Shown here: piece by piece, positions 6,275-13,721 of the stretch | Layout of the letters: each line of letters begins with the position of its first letter | How positions within the stretch are numbered: the first letter of the stretch is position 1 | Source of the DNA: DASUFI01 sp036274635 | GTDB lineage: Bacteria > Planctomycetota > B15-G4 | DNA: 14,819 nt | NCBI GenBank assembly: GCA_036274635.1 | Contig: DASUFI010000325.1 | Location: forward strand, 1-14,819 | Direction: 5' to 3' | Program-made: the position numbers and the translations under genes | Notes under the pieces: generated by a model | Told to the model about the DNA's origin: nothing | Seen by the model: only the letters and a program-made list of their open reading frames with translations | Database searches by the model: none

Positions 6275-7291
6275 ATGAGCCGGATGTCTGCCTTGCTGCT
6301 CGCGCCCGCCCACTCGCCGGCCTCCATGGCCCTGTTCGCGGCGCTGTCGGCGGGCCTCGGGGAGCTGGCCGTCGCGCGCACGCCGGACGAGCTGGCCGAC
6401 GCCTGGCGCCTCCACCCCCACGCGCCCGTGGTGCTGGACCTGCGCGAGGCCGACGCGCCGGCGCGCTCCGCGGCGCGCGAGCTGCGGCGGCGCCTGCCGG
6501 ACGCGCGCATGCTGGCCCTCGTGGCCCCCGGCGAGGGCGCCTCGGCCGAGTGCGACGCCGTCCTGACCGAGCCCTTCTACCTGGTCGAGGTCGTGCGCTG
6601 GTGCGCGCGCGCGCAGGTGGCGCCGCTCACCGAGGGCTTGCTGGCCGACCTGGCCGCGGGCCTCTCGCACGAGATCGGCAACCCGCTGCAGGCGCTGCTG
6701 CTGCAGCTCGAGCTGCTGCGCACCGACGAGCGCCTGGCGGACATCCGCGAGCACCTGCAGCTCATCGAGGACGCCAGCCGGCGCATCCAGGCGGTGGTGC
6801 GTGACGTGGCGGAGGCTTCCGAGCGCCTGCCCGTGGCGCCCACGTCCACGCGCCTGACCGAGCTGCTGCGCGACGCGCGCGAGCGCCTCGCCGGTCGCGC
6901 CCCGCGCCTGCCCGCGCGCCTGGCCGTGCGCTGCGACGACCAGCCGCTGGCGGCCGAGCGGCCGCTGGTCGCCGCCGCGCTGGCCGACCTGTGGCAGTAC
7001 CTGCTGCTGGCCGGCGGCCCCGACGACGTGCTCGCCGTGCAGGCCGGCGCCTCGGACGCCGCCACGCTGGCCATCCGCGCCGAGGCGCGCGTGCCGCGCC
7101 TGCCGCAGGACGCCGCCGCGCGCCTCTTCACGCCGCTGTGGGCGCGCCAGGCGCTCGGGCTGCCGGCGGGGCTGTCGCTCACCGCGGCGCGCTCCGCCTT
7201 CCGGCGCCACGGCGGCGAGCTGCACGTGCTCGAGCAGCGCGGCCCGCGGCTGCTGGTCGAGGCGCTGCTGCCGCGCGAGGCCGTCGCATGA
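6275..7291 (+). CDS. Histidine-kinase-like protein with degenerate receiver and ATPase domains
   Basis: This 338-residue soluble protein has three parts. Residues about 5-112 look like a reduced receiver: LDLRE (54-58) places Asp55 where the phosphoacceptor would be, but the conserved Lys-Pro-Phe is TEPF (98-101), so the lysine is lost. Residues 120-180 are a HisKA-like helical pair with a good H-box, LAAGLSHEIGNPLQA (126-140), His132. The C-terminal part ends like a kinase ATPase domain (LFTPLWARQALGLPAGLSLTAARSAFRRHGGELHV), but the N-box asparagine is not visible (ALADLWQYLLLAGG, 235-248) and no clear D-x-G-x-G is present. It could be a phosphotransfer or pseudokinase protein. The ATG at 6275 is chosen over the ATG at 6284; neither has a strong ribosome binding site. 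It is coupled by ATGA to the TPR gene. Confidence 0.75.
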   Translation: MSRMSALLLAPAHSPASMALFAALSAGLGELAVARTPDELADAWRLHPHAPVVLDLREADAPARSAARELRRRLPDARMLALVAPGEGASAECDAVLTEPFYLVEVVRWCARAQVAPLTEGLLADLAAGLSHEIGNPLQALLLQLELLRTDERLADIREHLQLIEDASRRIQAVVRDVAEASERLPVAPTSTRLTELLRDARERLAGRAPRLPARLAVRCDDQPLAAERPLVAAALADLWQYLLLAGGPDDVLAVQAGASDAATLAIRAEARVPRLPQDAAARLFTPLWARQALGLPAGLSLTAARSAFRRHGGELHVLEQRGPRLLVEALLPREAVA

Positions 7292-10200
7292 GCATGCGCC
7301 GCCGGCGCAGCGGGCCCTTGCGCCGTGCGCTTCCCTGGCTGCTGACCGTCGGCCTGGTCAGCCTCGCGACCTACGGCGTCTGGCGTGCCGTGCGGGGCGG
7401 CGACCTCGTGGGCGCGGCGCGCGCCCTGCGCGAGGGCGACCCCGCCAACGACCGCAAGGGCGACCCGCTGGCCGCCCTCGAGGTGCTCGACCGCCTGCTC
7501 GCCGACGAGCCCGAGAACGTGCCGGCGCTGCTGGAGCGGGCGCGCGCGCAGCAGGACTTGCGCGCCTGGAACAACGCCATCGAGGACCTGCGGCGCGCCT
7601 GCGACGCCTCGTCCTCCCTGTCCGACAAGATCCTGGCCAAGACGCTCGCGATGAACCTGCTGGCGCAGGCCGACCGCTACGACGACGCCGTCACGGTGGG
7701 CGAGGAGATTCAGGCCCTCCAGCCCGACGAGCCGCTCTACAAGCTGCGCCTCGGACCCATCTACCTCAAGGGCAGCCTGTCCGCCCAGGAGCAGGCGCTG
7801 ACGCGCCTCATGGACCGCAGCGAGCGCCACGCGGAGGACACGCGCGTCGAGACCAGGGTCGAGGCCTTCGTCACCGATCTGTGGGGCGACCCCGACGCGG
7901 CCGCGCTGGCCCAGGAGCTGACGCCCGGCGGCGACGCGGTCGTGCGGAAGGAGCTGGCCGACGAGCTGAAGGCCGCGCGTCGCCGTTTCCAGCTCGCCGA
8001 CGAGACGCTGGCCGGCTTCCGCAACTGGGCCGGCTTCGACGCGTCCGTGGCGCGCGCCTGGTGCCAGGTGCTGCTGCGCAGCGGCCGCCTCTTCGACGCC
8101 CACGTCGAGGCCGGCATGGGCCTGCGCGAGCCGACGCTCAACGTCGCGCTCAAGCGCGACTTCCTCGACGTGCAGACGCAGTGCGCCATCGCCGTCGGCG
8201 ACTGGGCGCAGGCCGCCACCGACCAGTCGGCCATCATCGAGGCCTTCGCGGCCGACCCCAAGCTGCCGCAGCTGCCGTACATGACGTTGTGGGCCATGTA
8301 CGAGGCGCGCATCCACGCCGAGCAGTGGGACTGGATCCTGGCGCACGTGGACGCCGATGCCGAGCGCCTCGGCGACGACCCGGTGCTGCACTGGGCGCGC
8401 GCGGCGGCGCTCAACGGCCAGGGGCAGACCGACGCGGCACTGCAGGAGCTGAAGGAGCCCTTCGCCACCGTGTCGCTGGGCGTCCACAACGCGACCACCA
8501 GCCTGAGGCTCTTCCCCGACCGGCGGCGCGCGATCGTGATGCTGGCCTACCAGCTCTTCACCGCCTCGGGCGACCCCAGGGCGGCGTCGGCGCTGGACGC
8601 GCTGCTGGCCATGGACCCGACGGACGCCGAGGCGCTGCGCCTGCGCTGCGACCGGGAGCTCGAGCAGGGGCAGCTGGATGCCGCGGCGGCCGACGCCTTC
8701 GCGCTGCTGGTGCCCGAGCGGCGCGACCGCGCGGACTTCGACCGCTGGCTGGACGCGGCCGACAAGCTCTCGGTGCAGCGCTCGAGCCGGTCGCTGGAGC
8801 TGCAGGCGCGCGGGCGCGTCGCGGCGAGCCAGGGCGTCCTGCGCGACACGGACCAGGCGCTGTACGAGGCCTTCAAGACGCTCGGGCTCAAGGCGCCGCA
8901 GACCAAGGCTCCGGTCGGGGGCGACGTGCTCTACGTGCGCCAGGATCCGGCGCTCACCTTCTCCATCGCCGAGGAGCTGGTGAAGCAGGGCAACATCGAG
9001 CAGGCGCGCACCGAGCTGCGCAAGCTCTCCGACGACTACCCCATGGTGCAGGAGTTCCGCTTCCGCCTGGGCAGGCTGCTCGTGCGCGAGGGCCAGTTCG
9101 AGTTCGCGGCGCAGGAGTTCAGGAAGCTGCTCGACAGCGTGCCGTCCGACACCGAGGCGCTGGACATGGCCATCCGCACGGAGCTGGCGCTCGGCCGGCC
9201 GCAGGAGGCGGCCGAGCTGGTGACGCGCACGATCCTGACCGACCCCCTGGGCGCCGGCGCGGTGCGCTACGGCCAGCGCCTGCTGGACCGCGGCAGCGGC
9301 GAGCAGGCCGAGAAGCTGGTCGAGCGCATCGTGCGCTACACCGACCTGGACAGCCGCCTCGACGTGCTGGTGCTCTCGGCGCGCGCCAACCTGGCCATGG
9401 GCAAGCTCGACGAGGCCGAGGCCATCCTGGGCAGCCTGGCCACGGCGCACCCCGACTCCTTCGAGGTGGCCATGCTGGGTTTCGATCTGGGCCTGGCGCG
9501 CGGGCAGCAGGGGCTCGTGCAGGGCGCGCTGGCGACGCTCAAGCCCATCGCGCCGGAGCTCTTCCCCGACCAGCTCCACGACCTGGCCGAGCGGCTGCTC
9601 TCGGCCGGCCTGGACAGTGAGCTGGTCGAGATCCTCGACGACGAAGTGTGCGCGCTGCCGTCCGCGCGCCTCTCGCTGCGCGAGGTCGCCCAGGCGCACA
9701 AGCGGCTGGGCGAGCCCGCGCGCGCCTACGAGCTGCTGGGCAAGCTGCCCGACGACCCCGACGCGATGGTCGACCGCTTCATCCTGCTGTGCCTGCAGGG
9801 CCAGGTCGACGAGGCCGCGCGCCGCCTGCGCCTCGCGCCCTCGTCGGCGAAGCTGCTGCAGGCGCGCAGCGACGTGTGCCTGCTGGCGGCCAACGCGCTC
9901 ATGCAGTACCCCGCGCTGGTCGACGGCACGCCGCGGCAGCGGCTCGACGAGATGCACGCCGGCGACAACATGAGCCTGCCGCGGCTCGAGCTCCTCGACG
10001 CGCTGCTGCGCCTGATGCCGGTGCTCGAGCGCCTGCAGGACGCGCTGCCGCCGAGCGTGGTGGATTCGCCGCGCACGGCCTATCCGCACGCCGGCACCGA
10101 CGTCGAGGCGCTGGTCGCCCTCGCGCGCACCGACCCCGTCACCGCCCGCCGCGTCTGCGAGGACCTGCTCTACCTCGTGCTCATGCAGGACCGGCCCTTC

Positions 10201-11490
10201 TGGGCCGACGAGTCACGCAACCTCGCGCGACACGCGCTCGTCCTGCTGCCGGGCCTCGCGGCGCCGACGCGCGTGCTGGCCGCCGCGGAGCTCGCCGACG
10301 GGCACCCGCAGGCGGCCATGCAGCTGCTGCAGCCGGTGCTGGACGCCGGCCCGCCCGAGCCGAGCGACCTGGACCTCTTCCTGCGCGCCGTGCGCGAATG
10401 CGACCACCCCGAGTGGGGCGTGGCCTATGTGCTGCAGTACCAGGACCAGCCCGGCGCGCTGCTGGTCCTGGCCGACGCGCTGCTCGACTGGGGCCACGCG
10501 AAGGAGGCGCGCCAGTTCTACGAGCAGGTGCTGGCCGGCAACGCGACCGACGCGCAGGCGCAGGCCGGCCTCATCACGGCGCTGGTCGACCTGCGCCAGC
10601 CCGAGGACGCGGTGGCCAGCATCGAGCAGGCGCTCACCGACCACCCCTCCGACGCGTCGCTGGCCGAGGTCTGCGGCGACGCGCTGGCCAGCCTGTTCAA
10701 GCCCACCGCCAAGGCCGTCTCGCTGATGCAGTACCTGTGGAGCCGGCACGAGGACCTCGACCAGGTGGGCGAGGCCCTGGCGCGCGTGGCCGGCAATGAC
10801 ACCGAGGCGCTGCGGGTCGTGCTGCAGGAGCTGGCCGACCGCGTCAGCCGCCGCCCGCCCGAGACCGACTTCGACCGCGCCGCGAGCCACAGCAGCGCCC
10901 TCGTCCGCGCCGCGCGCACCGCCCGCGCGCACGAGCTTCCGGACCTCGCGCGCCAGCTCAACGAGCTCGTCCTGCGCACCGAGCCCGGCGCCATCGCGCT
11001 GTACCGCGAGCTGGGCTTCCTCGAGCTGGAGATCGGCCACCCGGAGCAGGCGCGCGCCTACCTGGAGGTCTCCAGCTTCGTGGCCCCCGAGGACCGCGAC
11101 GCCGCGATCGAGCTGGCGCGACTCGACTTCCGCCAGCTCGGCCAGCCCGTGCGCGCCGCCGACGTCGTGCGCCGCACCTTCAGCGGCACCATCCCGCCCG
11201 ACATGGTCGAGATCCTCGCCGCCGAGGCCTGGCTGCTGGGCAGGCCCACGGACGCCATCGAGCAGTTCTACAAGGTGAGCAAGAGCCCGCTCATCTCGGC
11301 CGACACCTACCTGACCGTCACACGCATCGCCTACGCGGCCGGCCTGGACGACATGGCGCGCTTCACCGCGGACCTCGTGCTGCAGAACACGGCCGCCGAC
11401 GACCCGCGCCGCGCGCGCATGCAGTGGCTGCTGGACCGCCGCCTGCCCAAGCCGTCGGTGGGCAAGCCCACCGCGGCCGCGGGCTCGTAG
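7288..11490 (+). CDS. Giant membrane-anchored TPR-repeat protein
   Basis: This 1400-residue protein starts with a basic stretch (RRRR, then RR) and one hydrophobic helix at about 14-33, which should anchor it with the bulk outside the cytosol. The rest is almost all helical repeats of TPR type. Clear units lie near 58-90, 551-580, 584-626, 688-724, 1055-1134 (two consecutive), 1233-1269 and 1305-1334, with the usual A-x(6)-G and late Ala/Pro positions; other parts are more degenerate. No enzymatic domain, lipobox or C-terminal sorting signal was seen. ATG at 7288 overlaps the kinase-like stop (ATGA), and GAGG seven bases upstream is a likely ribosome binding site. TPR proteins are common in exopolysaccharide and outer-membrane assembly, so a scaffold role is plausible, but the partner is unknown. 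It is much longer than the PrsT-type TPR lipoprotein of exosortase loci and lacks its lipid anchor. The TAG stop lies in the arm of the inverted repeat at 11489-11650. Confidence 0.88.
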   Translation: MSMRRRRSGPLRRALPWLLTVGLVSLATYGVWRAVRGGDLVGAARALREGDPANDRKGDPLAALEVLDRLLADEPENVPALLERARAQQDLRAWNNAIEDLRRACDASSSLSDKILAKTLAMNLLAQADRYDDAVTVGEEIQALQPDEPLYKLRLGPIYLKGSLSAQEQALTRLMDRSERHAEDTRVETRVEAFVTDLWGDPDAAALAQELTPGGDAVVRKELADELKAARRRFQLADETLAGFRNWAGFDASVARAWCQVLLRSGRLFDAHVEAGMGLREPTLNVALKRDFLDVQTQCAIAVGDWAQAATDQSAIIEAFAADPKLPQLPYMTLWAMYEARIHAEQWDWILAHVDADAERLGDDPVLHWARAAALNGQGQTDAALQELKEPFATVSLGVHNATTSLRLFPDRRRAIVMLAYQLFTASGDPRAASALDALLAMDPTDAEALRLRCDRELEQGQLDAAAADAFALLVPERRDRADFDRWLDAADKLSVQRSSRSLELQARGRVAASQGVLRDTDQALYEAFKTLGLKAPQTKAPVGGDVLYVRQDPALTFSIAEELVKQGNIEQARTELRKLSDDYPMVQEFRFRLGRLLVREGQFEFAAQEFRKLLDSVPSDTEALDMAIRTELALGRPQEAAELVTRTILTDPLGAGAVRYGQRLLDRGSGEQAEKLVERIVRYTDLDSRLDVLVLSARANLAMGKLDEAEAILGSLATAHPDSFEVAMLGFDLGLARGQQGLVQGALATLKPIAPELFPDQLHDLAERLLSAGLDSELVEILDDEVCALPSARLSLREVAQAHKRLGEPARAYELLGKLPDDPDAMVDRFILLCLQGQVDEAARRLRLAPSSAKLLQARSDVCLLAANALMQYPALVDGTPRQRLDEMHAGDNMSLPRLELLDALLRLMPVLERLQDALPPSVVDSPRTAYPHAGTDVEALVALARTDPVTARRVCEDLLYLVLMQDRPFWADESRNLARHALVLLPGLAAPTRVLAAAELADGHPQAAMQLLQPVLDAGPPEPSDLDLFLRAVRECDHPEWGVAYVLQYQDQPGALLVLADALLDWGHAKEARQFYEQVLAGNATDAQAQAGLITALVDLRQPEDAVASIEQALTDHPSDASLAEVCGDALASLFKPTAKAVSLMQYLWSRHEDLDQVGEALARVAGNDTEALRVVLQELADRVSRRPPETDFDRAASHSSALVRAARTARAHELPDLARQLNELVLRTEPGAIALYRELGFLELEIGHPEQARAYLEVSSFVAPEDRDAAIELARLDFRQLGQPVRAADVVRRTFSGTIPPDMVEILAAEAWLLGRPTDAIEQFYKVSKSPLISADTYLTVTRIAYAAGLDDMARFTADLVLQNTAADDPRRARMQWLLDRRLPKPSVGKPTAAAGS

Positions 11491-11650
11491 GAGACCGTCC
11501 GAGAAATCATCCGGCGCGACAGGCGCGTCCTTCGCGCCGGCTCTTCGTTGCCGGCCCTGCGGCGAACCGCCGATTCGCCTCGGCCCAGCGCCTCGATCCG
11601 ACGCGAATTCCGCTCCTTTCGCACTCGAAGCCTTTCTCGGACGGGCTCCT
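11489..11650. repeat. Long-armed inverted repeat filling a convergent intergenic gap
   Basis: The left arm at 11489-11506 reads AGGAGACCGTCCGAGAAA. The right arm at 11633-11650, read on the minus strand, is AGGAGCCCGTCCGAGAAA. They match at 17 of 18 positions, including 12 in a row, and enclose 126 bases. The left arm begins inside the TAG stop of the TPR gene, and the right arm ends two bases from the stop of the deacetylase gene, so each gene is followed at once by the same 18-base sequence in its own sense direction. Inside are smaller inverted repeats: 11511-11518 with 11533-11540, GCCGGC at 11536-11541 and 11550-11555, and GGCGAA/TTCGCC at 11561-11579. There is no open frame of note and no obvious target-site duplication. 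It may be a short non-autonomous element, a member of a dispersed repeat family, or a bidirectional transcript-end structure. Confidence 0.75.
11511..11540. terminator. GC-rich hairpin between convergent genes, possible terminator
   Basis: CCGGCGCG at 11511-11518 pairs perfectly with CGCGCCGG at 11533-11540 across a 14-base loop. It starts 21 bases after the TPR stop. No T-run follows in either direction, so it is not a standard intrinsic terminator; it could still pause polymerase or protect 3' ends. It competes for pairing with a second hairpin formed by GCCGGC at 11536-11541 and 11550-11555. Confidence 0.35.
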
Positions 11651-11652
11651 GG

Positions 11653-12534
11653 TCACTCAGGCAGCGCCGCCGGATCCAGCCGACTGTCCGCCGGCACCGC
11701 GATGGCGCCGACGGGGCCGAAGCGGTGGCGCTGCAGCAGGCGCACCAAGCGGCCCTCGACGCGCTCGATGCCGTGATAGTGCCGCCGCGTGCGCAGCGGC
11801 CCGAGCGCGTGGCGCGGCTGGCCCGGGTCCAGCTCCCACGGGTGCAGGTAGATCACTCCGGGCTGGCCCTCGGCCGCCGCCCGCGCGAGCGCGCCGTCGA
11901 CGAGGCCGAAGGGCAGCAGCCGCAGGTAGCCGCCGCCGGCCGCCGGCCAGCGCCGCCCGAGGAAGGCCCGCGTGAGCAGCGGGTACTCGCGCAGCACGAG
12001 GCCGTCCGGCAGGGACAGGTGCACGGGCACGGGCGGGAAGTCCACGTCGCCGTAGCGGTCGTGGCGCACCGGGAAGACCGAGCTGTCCCAGGCGTGCCCG
12101 CAGCGCGCCAGCACGGGCAACGCCCAGCGCGTGCCGCGGCCGATGGAGAAGGTCGAGGCGCGGAAGCCCTCCACCGCCGTGCCCGAGAGGTCCTGCAGCA
12201 GCCCGCGCGCGCGGCGCACGTCCTGCTCGAAGGCCGACGGCCCGAGGTCGCCCGCCATGCGGTGGCTGTGGCCGTGGCTGCCCAGCTCGTGGCCCGCGTC
12301 CACGATGCGCCGCACCACGCCCGGCGTGCGCTCGGCCACGAGGCCCAGCACGAAGAAGGTGGCCTTGACGCCGCGCTCGTCGAGCAGCGCGAGCAGCCGC
12401 TCCACCACCGCCTCGGCGCGCGGCGGCTGGTTCGGCCAGCTCTCGGGCGGCGTGGCCGTCCACAGGTTGAGGGCGTGGAAGGCCTCCTCGACGTCGAAGG
12501 ACAGGCCGTGCACCACGCCGTCGGCCGCGCTCAT
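11653..12534 (-). CDS. Polysaccharide deacetylase, PEP-CTERM/DUF3473 subfamily
   Basis: This 293-residue NodB-fold protein should remove N- or O-acetyl groups from an extracellular polysaccharide or its precursor, using a metal ion. LSFDVEEAF (11-19) is motif 1, with Asp14 in place but Glu17 where this subgroup usually has Asp. SHGHSHR (86-92) supplies the H-x3-H metal pair His87 and His91. GFRASTFSI (123-131) is motif 3 with Arg125, where the usual Pro after Arg-Ala is Ser. DSSVFP (150-155) and IYLHPWELDPGQPR (228-241) follow. The last motif and RRHYHGIERVEGRLVRLL are typical of the XrtA/PEP-CTERM-locus deacetylases (TIGR03006 in family nomenclature). No signal peptide is visible. ATG at 12534 overlaps the upstream GT4 stop (ATGA), with GGAG five bases before it. 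It is the last gene of its block, and its stop is two bases from the inverted repeat. Confidence 0.87.
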   Translation of the reverse strand: MSAADGVVHGLSFDVEEAFHALNLWTATPPESWPNQPPRAEAVVERLLALLDERGVKATFFVLGLVAERTPGVVRRIVDAGHELGSHGHSHRMAGDLGPSAFEQDVRRARGLLQDLSGTAVEGFRASTFSIGRGTRWALPVLARCGHAWDSSVFPVRHDRYGDVDFPPVPVHLSLPDGLVLREYPLLTRAFLGRRWPAAGGGYLRLLPFGLVDGALARAAAEGQPGVIYLHPWELDPGQPRHALGPLRTRRHYHGIERVEGRLVRLLQRHRFGPVGAIAVPADSRLDPAALPE

Positions 12535-13721
12535 GGCCGCTCCGGCGCGGCGCCGCGGCGCTGCGGCGCGCGCCGGGCCACGGCCTGCCGGCGCTCGGCC
12601 AGGCAGGTCTGCGCGATGGCCTCGATGCGCTCGGCGACGCCGTCCCAGGTGAGCTTCTCGCGCTCCACGGTCGCGCGCGCCTCGCGGCCCAGCCGCTCGC
12701 GCAGCTCCTGGTCGGCGCACAGGCGCGCCACGGCGTCCACCAGCGCCTCGGGCCGCGCGGGGTCGAAGAGCAGCGCGTCGCGTCCGTGCGTCAGCGTCTC
12801 GCGCAGGTTCTCCTGGTCGGGCGCGACCACGGCGCGGCCCGCCGCCATGTACTCGGGCAGCTTGAGCGGGCTGGCCCAGGGCGTGGCGGCCGGCTGCACG
12901 CACACGTCCATGGACGCGACCAGCGCCGGCACGGCCTCGTGCTCCACGGCGCCCGTGATGCGCACGCGCTGCGCCACGCCGCGCTGGGCCGCGCGGCGCT
13001 CGAGGTCGGCGCGGCTCGGGCCATCCCCCACCAGCAGCAGGCGCGCGCCCCGGGGCAGGCGCCCGCCGGCCAGCGCGTCGATCAGATCCTCGATGCGGTG
13101 CCAGGGGCGGAAGAAGCCGGTGAAGCCGATGACCACGTCCGCGGCCCGGCGCGGCTGCGGCGCGGGGTAGCGCGCGAGATCCACGCCGTTGCGCACCACG
13201 CACACGCGCGGGCGCGGCACGCCGGCGGCGCAGACGATGTCGGCCAGCGCGCGCGTCACGCACAGCACGCGCTCGGCGCGCTGCAGCACGGCGCGCTCGC
13301 TGCGCGCGGCCCAGCGGCGGAAGACCAGCGTCTCGTGCTCGGCGCGCTCGCGCGCCAGCGGGGAGTTCACCTCCAGCAGCAGCGGCACGCCCAGCCGCCG
13401 CGCGGCGCGCACGCCGGCGGTGTTGCCCAGCGCGTGGCGCTCGTAGAGCAGCTCGGCGCCGGCGGCCCGGCCCGCCGCGGCCAGCCGCCCCGCGACGAGC
13501 GGCCCGTAGAGGTGCTCGCCGATCTCGTACACCCAGCGCGGCGCGCGTGCCGCCAGCCGGCCGGCGGCGCCGCCCTCGCTGCCCATCGCTCCCTGCTCGC
13601 CGCGCGACAGGGCCCACTCCTCCACGCGATGGCCGCGCGCGCGCAGCGCGGCCTGCAGCTCGCGGATGTGCACGGCCTGACCGTCGCGCGACTTGGTGCG
13701 GTGGTGGTAGAGGATGTTCAT
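12531..13721 (-). CDS. GT4-family glycosyltransferase
   Basis: This 396-residue GT-B protein should transfer a sugar from a nucleotide-sugar donor, probably to a growing lipid-linked or exported glycan on the cytosolic side. The N-terminal Rossmann domain begins MNILYHHRTKSRDGQAVHIREL, a pattern seen in exopolysaccharide GT4 enzymes. VVRNGVDLARY (175-185), IGFTGFFRPWHRIEDL (198-213) and LLLVGDGPSRADL (228-240) mark the linker and the second domain. The donor-site stretch is PWASPLKLPEYMAAGRAVVAPDQENLRE (281-308), the S-P-x-K-L-x-E-Y-M variant rather than the classic E-x7-E. The last 25 residues are Arg/Ala-rich. ATG at 13721 overlaps the upstream TGA as ATGA. It lies between another GT4 and a deacetylase, as expected in an exopolysaccharide operon. 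Acceptor and sugar are unknown. Confidence 0.85.
   Translation of the reverse strand: MNILYHHRTKSRDGQAVHIRELQAALRARGHRVEEWALSRGEQGAMGSEGGAAGRLAARAPRWVYEIGEHLYGPLVAGRLAAAGRAAGAELLYERHALGNTAGVRAARRLGVPLLLEVNSPLARERAEHETLVFRRWAARSERAVLQRAERVLCVTRALADIVCAAGVPRPRVCVVRNGVDLARYPAPQPRRAADVVIGFTGFFRPWHRIEDLIDALAGGRLPRGARLLLVGDGPSRADLERRAAQRGVAQRVRITGAVEHEAVPALVASMDVCVQPAATPWASPLKLPEYMAAGRAVVAPDQENLRETLTHGRDALLFDPARPEALVDAVARLCADQELRERLGREARATVEREKLTWDGVAERIEAIAQTCLAERRQAVARRAPQRRGAAPERP

Noticed and set aside
6577..10089. A 1170-codon open frame on the minus strand opposite the kinase-like and TPR genes
   Set aside because: It is a shadow frame created by very high GC. Its translation is Arg/Gly/Gln/Val-rich with no domain, while the plus strand has clear HisKA and TPR patterns.
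7288..11490. Naming the TPR protein PrsT
   Set aside because: It has no lipobox cysteine, it is far longer than that family, and the similarity is only shared TPR character and neighbourhood.
11511..11540. A classic intrinsic terminator between the convergent genes
   Set aside because: The stem is good but no T-run follows on either strand; it is kept only as a low-confidence hairpin.
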